From the NCBI GenBank assembly GCA_964490745.1, contig CAZBDT010000083.1:1-10655 (forward strand): a stretch of DNA of 10,655 nt. The letters run 5' to 3'. The translations under genes were made by a program, and so were the position numbers. Numbering within the stretch: the stretch's first letter is position 1; each line of letters opens with the position of its first letter. Below, one piece after another: positions 6,605-10,655 of this stretch. This DNA comes from Litorimonas sp964490745 (GTDB taxonomy: Bacteria; Pseudomonadota; Alphaproteobacteria; Caulobacterales; Maricaulaceae). The notes under the pieces were generated by a model. It had not been told where the DNA came from, ran no database searches, and saw only the letters and a list, made by a program, of their open reading frames with translations.

Positions 6605-7171
6605 TTACCGCAAATCAATTTCAAAGACTAAAACGGCATTAGGCGGGACTGCATCGCCTTTGCCTTCTGCGCCATATGCGAGGCTTGGCGGCATAAAGAC
6701 CGTCCATTGATCGCCGGGCTTCATAAGGGTCAGGACTTCTTTCCAGCCCTCAATCAACTCGCTGGGCTTTAAACTTTCTGGGCGGCCGCGATCATAACTA
6801 CTGTCAAAGATTCTACCGTCGGTTAATTTGCCCTCATAATGGACCGTGACAGTCTGATCTCCTGTATATCCCAAACCATTCGGATTAGGCGTAGATGTGT
6901 TCACTTTATATTGAAGCCCCGATTGCGTTGTGACGACGCCGGCTTCACGACGATTATTATCCATCCAAGTTTCAGATTCTGCCAAGCTTGTCGCTAAACG
7001 TGCAGCAAATTGGTCTTGAGCAGCTTTTGTTTGCCTGTCATATTCGCTTTCGCTCACTGCTGGCGGTGAAGGTGGTGCATCGAATGAGACAGAAGTCTCA
7101 CTGCCGCCGCCACAGGCCGTAAGGAGTAGGGCGAGTGCGGACATGCACATCATATTTTTCACATAAGTCAT
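6605..7171 (-). CDS. FKBP-type peptidyl-prolyl cis-trans isomerase lipoprotein
   Basis: This is a 188-residue envelope lipoprotein. A type II signal peptide ends in the lipobox LLTAC with lipidated Cys20, followed by GGGSE and a Pro/Ser-rich and helical linker (about 25-75). No Asp follows the Cys, so outer-membrane sorting is likely. The C-terminal FKBP domain (about 80-188) retains the proline-binding pocket: Tyr112 in VHYEGKL, Phe122-Asp123 in RIFDSS, Ile140 and Trp143 in LIEGW, Tyr166 in PPSLAYG and Phe183 near the end. It should catalyse prolyl isomerisation during folding of exported proteins. Two adjacent ATGs occur; the second (7171) has GGAG 6 nt upstream, the first (7174) only 3 nt, so the second is chosen. 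The gene is divergent from the FWF-repeat gene over a 143-bp AT-rich gap. Confidence 0.93.
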   Translation of the reverse strand: MTYVKNMMCMSALALLLTACGGGSETSVSFDAPPSPPAVSESEYDRQTKAAQDQFAARLATSLAESETWMDNNRREAGVVTTQSGLQYKVNTSTPNPNGLGYTGDQTVTVHYEGKLTDGRIFDSSYDRGRPESLKPSELIEGWKEVLTLMKPGDQWTVFMPPSLAYGAEGKGDAVPPNAVLVFEIDLR

Positions 7172-7314
7172 CATAATCTCCAGTCCATTTACTTAAATTC
7201 AATTGATCTATGCAATGTCCGGGCCGACTATGCGGCTTATATGTTAATAAATGATGGCCCGATAGTTGCGTCGTAATCGGAAACTTCCGCTTATGGTTCT
7301 TTATTAAGAAGGTC

Positions 7315-9084
7315 ATGAAAAAAATGAAAAATTTAGGAAAAATCTGTGTTTCGGTTCTAGGTGTAGCTGCCTTTTCATTTGGGCAGGCCCATGCACAGTT
7401 GGCAAATCCGGGTGTGACCATTACAGAAACAAACGGCCAAACCGTCTTTAAAGGTGATGGGGGATATGACCAAATTGATTATGACGGGAATTCCGGCGAC
7501 TATAAATTTGTCCGAAATGCGGATTGGTCCGTTTCTGTTACAAAACCGGGCGGCGTGACAGACCTATTGATTAATATTGATGGCTTTTGGTTCGATGGTG
7601 AACAGAAATGGTATCCAATCGAGGATGTCGTCGTGACTATAGATTCAGGTCAAACGATAACTGGCACACCAGAGACATATGATCAGGTCGATTATCCCGG
7701 AAGTGCGTTTGATTATAATTTCATCCGAAATGCAGACATGTCCGTCACCGTAACAAAACCAAGCGGTAATGAGGATACATTATTCGATATTGATGGGGTT
7801 TGGTTTTCGGGTGAGGAAAAATGGTATTCCATAGGTCAACTGATTGAGGCCTTTCTTGGGAATAGAACAATTACGGGCAATCCAAACTCATATGATCAGA
7901 TCGATTATCCAGGCGCAGCTAAGGATTACAGGCTTACTGAGAATGCAAATGGATCTGTAAATTTATATAAACCGGATGGTGGGATCGATACGCTCATACA
8001 TATTGACGGGTTTTGGTTCCAAGATGAAGAGCGCTGGTACCGTGTTGAGTCCCTCTTACCGAAGAAAGACAGGGAATTTATCGGGACGGATGACTATGAC
8101 CAAGTCGATTATGACGGTTTCCGCGATCAACACACATTTGTCCAAAATGACGATGGGTCCCATACAGTCTATCGTCCGGGCGGCGTTATTGATACATTAG
8201 TCTCAATAGACGGTTTTTGGTTCCGGGGTGAAGAAGCGTGGTACTCGATTGAAGATATCTTTGATGAGGACACGGGCACTGTCGTCATGGATAGTGAAGA
8301 TGACAACACCGACAACGGTAATGGCAACGATACCGGCAATGGTGATAACCCTGACAACGGTGATAATACCGATAATGGTGACACTACCGATAATGGTGAC
8401 AACACTGACAATGGGGACAATACCGATAATGGTGAAAACACCGGCACTAATAATAACGGTGTGATTACCGGGTCCAATGATGTCAATGACAACCTTCTTG
8501 GCGATGATAATGACAATATTTTCTTCGCAGGACGTGGTTTTGATCTCATCCGTGGATTTGGTGGGAATGACACACTTCGTGTAGATGGCGATATTCTGGA
8601 GTGGACATTTCGCGCAGAGTCTCAGGACCGGATCATTATGACCCATCCAACTTGGGGTGAGAATACGCTGATCAGCATTGAAAACATCTTCTCTCTGCGT
8701 TCTGGCTCACCTTTCACAATTGATGAAGCCTTTGCAGAGACAGCAGGATTGCCGGCATTCCGTTTGGATAATGATAACGTCCTTAATGGTACGCCAAATG
8801 ATGACTTTATCGTGGCGGATGCGAATATTCAGGGCTTTTATGGGGGGCAAGGTGATGACACCTTCCAAGGCACGAATAATTTTGAGCAGGTAAATTATGA
8901 CGGCGCCCGTGCAGAATTTACGATCACACAGAATGGCGACGGGTCGATTAATGTGAGCCACCCAATCTGGGGCAATGACACGCTGATCAATATCGATGCA
9001 CTGATTTTCACAGGCGTTGAGCCGGGTGTCGGCGGTGCTCGGACAGCCGAGTTCGAGTTCGTCGATGTGAATGATCTCTTCTAA
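7315..9084 (+). CDS. Secreted FWF-repeat / RTX-like protein, first of a tandem pair
   Basis: This 589-residue protein belongs to no characterised family that I recognise. A Sec signal peptide (MKKMKNLGKICV..., cleavage likely after AHA near residue 27) indicates export. Four repeats follow (about 41-321), each starting near YDQ(I/V)DY at residues 51, 122, 193 and 261 and ending IDGFWFxGEExWYxIE. An Asp/Asn/Gly linker covers about 328-380. The C-terminal part (384-589) contains degenerate RTX-like pieces (GDDNDNIFFAGRG, GGNDTL, GGQGDDTF) and two diverged modules (about 384-472 and 486-566) ending in DTLINIDALIF-type strands. The repeat pattern resembles the DTLsNIExLxF modules that accompany RTX calcium-binding tracts in alphaproteobacterial extracellular proteins; that relation is an inference. 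It is very acidic. GAAGG lies just upstream, and an in-frame ATG at 7324 is an alternative start. Possible roles are surface layer, adhesin or matrix protein; none is shown. Confidence 0.85.
   Translation: MKKMKNLGKICVSVLGVAAFSFGQAHAQLANPGVTITETNGQTVFKGDGGYDQIDYDGNSGDYKFVRNADWSVSVTKPGGVTDLLINIDGFWFDGEQKWYPIEDVVVTIDSGQTITGTPETYDQVDYPGSAFDYNFIRNADMSVTVTKPSGNEDTLFDIDGVWFSGEEKWYSIGQLIEAFLGNRTITGNPNSYDQIDYPGAAKDYRLTENANGSVNLYKPDGGIDTLIHIDGFWFQDEERWYRVESLLPKKDREFIGTDDYDQVDYDGFRDQHTFVQNDDGSHTVYRPGGVIDTLVSIDGFWFRGEEAWYSIEDIFDEDTGTVVMDSEDDNTDNGNGNDTGNGDNPDNGDNTDNGDTTDNGDNTDNGDNTDNGENTGTNNNGVITGSNDVNDNLLGDDNDNIFFAGRGFDLIRGFGGNDTLRVDGDILEWTFRAESQDRIIMTHPTWGENTLISIENIFSLRSGSPFTIDEAFAETAGLPAFRLDNDNVLNGTPNDDFIVADANIQGFYGGQGDDTFQGTNNFEQVNYDGARAEFTITQNGDGSINVSHPIWGNDTLINIDALIFTGVEPGVGGARTAEFEFVDVNDLF
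7435..8277 (+). repeat. Four tandem 68-71-residue FWF repeats in the first paralogue
   Basis: Four in-frame units of about 204-213 bp encode the pattern YDQ(I/V)DY(D/P)G, then DYxFxxNAD-SVxVTKPGG, then DTLxxIDGFWFxGEExWY. The YDQ motifs are spaced 71, 71 and 68 residues. Protein similarity is high, but codons differ between units, so these are not recent exact duplications. Confidence 0.9.
8335..8442 (+). repeat. 18-bp minisatellite encoding a (DNGDNT)n linker
   Basis: Six consecutive 18-bp units encode GNGDNP, DNGDNT, DNGDTT, DNGDNT, DNGDNT and DNGENT (residues 341-376). A looser Asp/Asn/Gly-rich flank lies on both sides. The downstream paralogue has only a short GNVVGG-like joint at this point, so the linker is either an expansion here or a loss there. 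Confidence 0.9.
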
Positions 9085-9112
9085 GTCACCCAAAATCCTT
9101 ATCTTTTCGTTG

Positions 9113-9137
9113 TACCCGGCTAGGCCGGGTATAATTT
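9113..9137 (+). terminator. Intrinsic terminator after the first FWF-repeat gene
   Basis: TACCCGGC (9113-9120) pairs perfectly with GCCGGGTA (9124-9131) around a 3-nt TAG loop, followed by the T-rich TAATTTTAT. It begins 29 bp after the stop codon. It suggests the two tandem paralogues are transcribed separately, with the second using a promoter in the AT-rich stretch 9140-9245, where no clear consensus boxes were found. Confidence 0.8.
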
Positions 9138-9255
9138 TATCTAGTTAAATAAAAGCATAATTATTTTTGAGACGACTTTAAATAAAATTGGCCCAGTATT
9201 TGCACCCGATCCAAGGGTCGAGTTGCACGGTTTGTGATCATGGAAGGTGATGTAT

Positions 9256-10655
9256 ATGTCTAAAATAAGTAAACTCTTTTTGTCTATTTTGGGGGCAACA
9301 ATACTCACGGCAGGATATGCGCACGCTCAGATTGCTTCACCGCGTGTTGTAATCGTTGAAGTTAATGGGCAGACTGTTTACCGCGGAACTGGGGCATATG
9401 ATCAAATTGATTATGATGGCCGTTCACGAGATTATGACTTCCGGCAGAATCCAAATGGAACTGTCTCTGTTAGCAAGCAAGACGGTGGTACAGACCTGCT
9501 AATAAATATTGATGGGGCCTGGTTCGCAGGAGAGCAACAATGGTATGCAATTGAGGATTTGACGGTCGCAACGACAAGCGGACAAACGATAAACGGATCG
9601 CCGAATTCATATAGTCAAGTTGATTATCCCGGTAATTCCAGAGACTATAGATTCGTCAGAAACTCAGATGTGTCGGTTTCCGTCACAAAACCGGGCGGTG
9701 GAATTGATAGACTAACTAACATAGACGGTTTTTGGTTCTCCGGTGAACAACGTTGGTATCCCATCGGTGATCTTGTTGAGGCGTTTAATGGTAATCAGAC
9801 GATTACCGGCGGGTCAGGTTATGATCAAATTGATTATCCGGGCGATTCATCGGATTATGACTTTACACTTAATGCGAATGGTTCGGTTCGTGTTTCGAAA
9901 CCCGGCGGTGGTGTAGACACGCTAATCAATATTGATGGATTTTGGTTTCAAGGTGAAGAAGAGTGGTATCCAATCGAGTCACTTCTCGCTCAACAAAACC
10001 GGACAATCGTTGGAACGAACAATTATGATCAAATTGATTATGACGGGTTTCGATCTCAATATACTTTTGTTCAAAACCAAAATGGCACAGTTACGGTCAA
10101 CAGACCGGGTGGCTTAATTGACCGATTAACTTCAATTGATGGTTTCTGGTTTCGGGGTGAAGAAGCCTGGTATTCCATTGAGGATATTTTTGACGACAAT
10201 ACAGGAAATGTCGTTGGCGGGATCATAACAGGTTCAAACGATGTGAACGACAATCTCGTCGGTGATAATCGGAACAATGTATTCTTTTCGGGTCGGGGTA
10301 ATGATTTAATTCGCGGTCTGGGCGGCACAGATACATTGCGCATCGACGGTGATACATTTGAATGGACCTATTCTCAGGACGGAGACTCACTGAGAATGTC
10401 GCATCCAACCTGGGGCGTGAACACACTCATTGAAATGGAGCGTTTATTTTCTCTGCGCTCGGGTCAAGCCTTCACGATCGCTCAAGCGATAGATTCCACG
10501 CGGGGACTTCCGGTTTTCCGAATTGATGGTGACAATGTCGTCAACGGCACGCCGGGCAATGACGTCATGGATACGCAAGCAAATGTGCAAGGTTTTTACG
10601 GCGGGTTGGGCAATGATACCTATCGCGGAACAGCGAACTTTGAACAGGTCAATTA
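9256..10655 (+). CDS. Secreted FWF-repeat / RTX-like protein, second of a tandem pair (3' end outside window)
   Basis: The frame is open from 9256 to the window edge (466 codons seen). The start ATG at 9256 has GGAAGG about 8 nt upstream; an ATG two codons earlier (9250) is too close. A Sec signal peptide (MSKISKLFLSILGATIL..., cleavage likely after AHA near residue 24) is followed by the same layout as the upstream gene. Four repeats carry Y(D/S)Q(I/V)DY at residues 48, 119, 189 and 257. GSNDVNDNLVGDNRNN and RTX-like GLGGTDTL follow, then the HPTWG module, GTPGNDVM, GGLGNDTY and FEQVN at the edge. It lacks the long DNGDNT linker. By comparison with the first copy, roughly 65 C-terminal residues should lie beyond the window. 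Repeats match position by position between the two genes, which indicates whole-gene duplication. The function is unknown. Confidence 0.85.
   Translation, partial: MSKISKLFLSILGATILTAGYAHAQIASPRVVIVEVNGQTVYRGTGAYDQIDYDGRSRDYDFRQNPNGTVSVSKQDGGTDLLINIDGAWFAGEQQWYAIEDLTVATTSGQTINGSPNSYSQVDYPGNSRDYRFVRNSDVSVSVTKPGGGIDRLTNIDGFWFSGEQRWYPIGDLVEAFNGNQTITGGSGYDQIDYPGDSSDYDFTLNANGSVRVSKPGGGVDTLINIDGFWFQGEEEWYPIESLLAQQNRTIVGTNNYDQIDYDGFRSQYTFVQNQNGTVTVNRPGGLIDRLTSIDGFWFRGEEAWYSIEDIFDDNTGNVVGGIITGSNDVNDNLVGDNRNNVFFSGRGNDLIRGLGGTDTLRIDGDTFEWTYSQDGDSLRMSHPTWGVNTLIEMERLFSLRSGQAFTIAQAIDSTRGLPVFRIDGDNVVNGTPGNDVMDTQANVQGFYGGLGNDTYRGTANFEQVN
9367..10206 (+). repeat. Four tandem FWF repeats in the second paralogue
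   Basis: Four in-frame units of about 204-213 bp encode the same pattern as in the upstream gene. YDQ-type motifs are spaced 71, 70 and 68 residues, and FWF or AWF motifs sit before GE(E/Q)xWY. Unit 4 of the two genes is especially similar (SIDGFWFRGEEAWYSIEDIF is shared exactly), showing that the repeats arose before the gene duplicated. Confidence 0.9.

Noticed and set aside
7278..7289. Small palindrome CGGAAACTTCCG upstream of the first FWF-repeat gene
   Set aside because: Arms of only 5 bp are common by chance, and no second site or promoter spacing supports an operator.
8203..8646. Minus-strand open frames with Val/Ile- or Ser/Pro-rich repeats opposite the FWF-repeat gene
   Set aside because: Their repetitive translation is only the complement of the 18-bp DNGDNT minisatellite and its flanks, with no independent start signals.

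Overview
The window looks like chromosomal DNA from an alphaproteobacterium, probably a marine, Hyphomonadaceae/Maricaulales-like lineage. The evidence is an alphaproteobacterial-type DksA lacking most zinc-finger cysteines, a MoxR-like ATPase of the roughly 280-residue type common in alphaproteobacteria, and a QEGLA-motif protein. Clean AGGAG-type ribosome binding sites support most starts. The lineage is inferred from protein style alone.

Left part (1-2860), minus strand. A two-CBS-domain protein (2427-2858) lies upstream of a large secreted trypsin-like protease (208-2205). The protease has a propeptide, an Ig-like domain, a poly-Gly linker, a PKD domain and a small beta-rich C-terminal domain. 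A strong intrinsic terminator follows it at 155-181.

Middle part (2860-7171). A QEGLA-motif HExxxH protein (2971-4269) is followed 15 bp later by a DsbA-fold 2-hydroxychromene-2-carboxylate isomerase gene. That gene is broken by a 92-bp nested-palindrome element at 4472-4563. A MoxR-type AAA+ ATPase (5001-5846) converges on it with a 1-bp gap. dksA (6073-6504) runs away from the ATPase. A second, inverted copy of the small element (6504-6594) fills the gap between dksA and a convergent FKBP-type lipoprotein (6605-7171). The core hairpin of both copies looks like a bidirectional intrinsic terminator.

Right part (7172-10655). Two tandem, closely related genes (7315-9084, and 9256 to beyond the window edge) encode Sec-exported proteins. 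Each has four 68-71-residue repeats with a YDQ(I/V)DY start and an IDGFWFxGEExWY end, followed by degenerate RTX-like modules. The first copy carries an Asp/Asn/Gly hexapeptide linker that the second lacks. An 8-bp-stem terminator separates them. They read as an expanding family of extracellular repeat proteins of unknown role.

The two most interesting points are the small nested-palindrome mobile element (two copies, one inactivating a gene, both carrying a terminator-like core) and the tandem FWF-repeat secreted proteins. No CRISPR array, tRNA, rRNA, transposase or complete defence system was seen.
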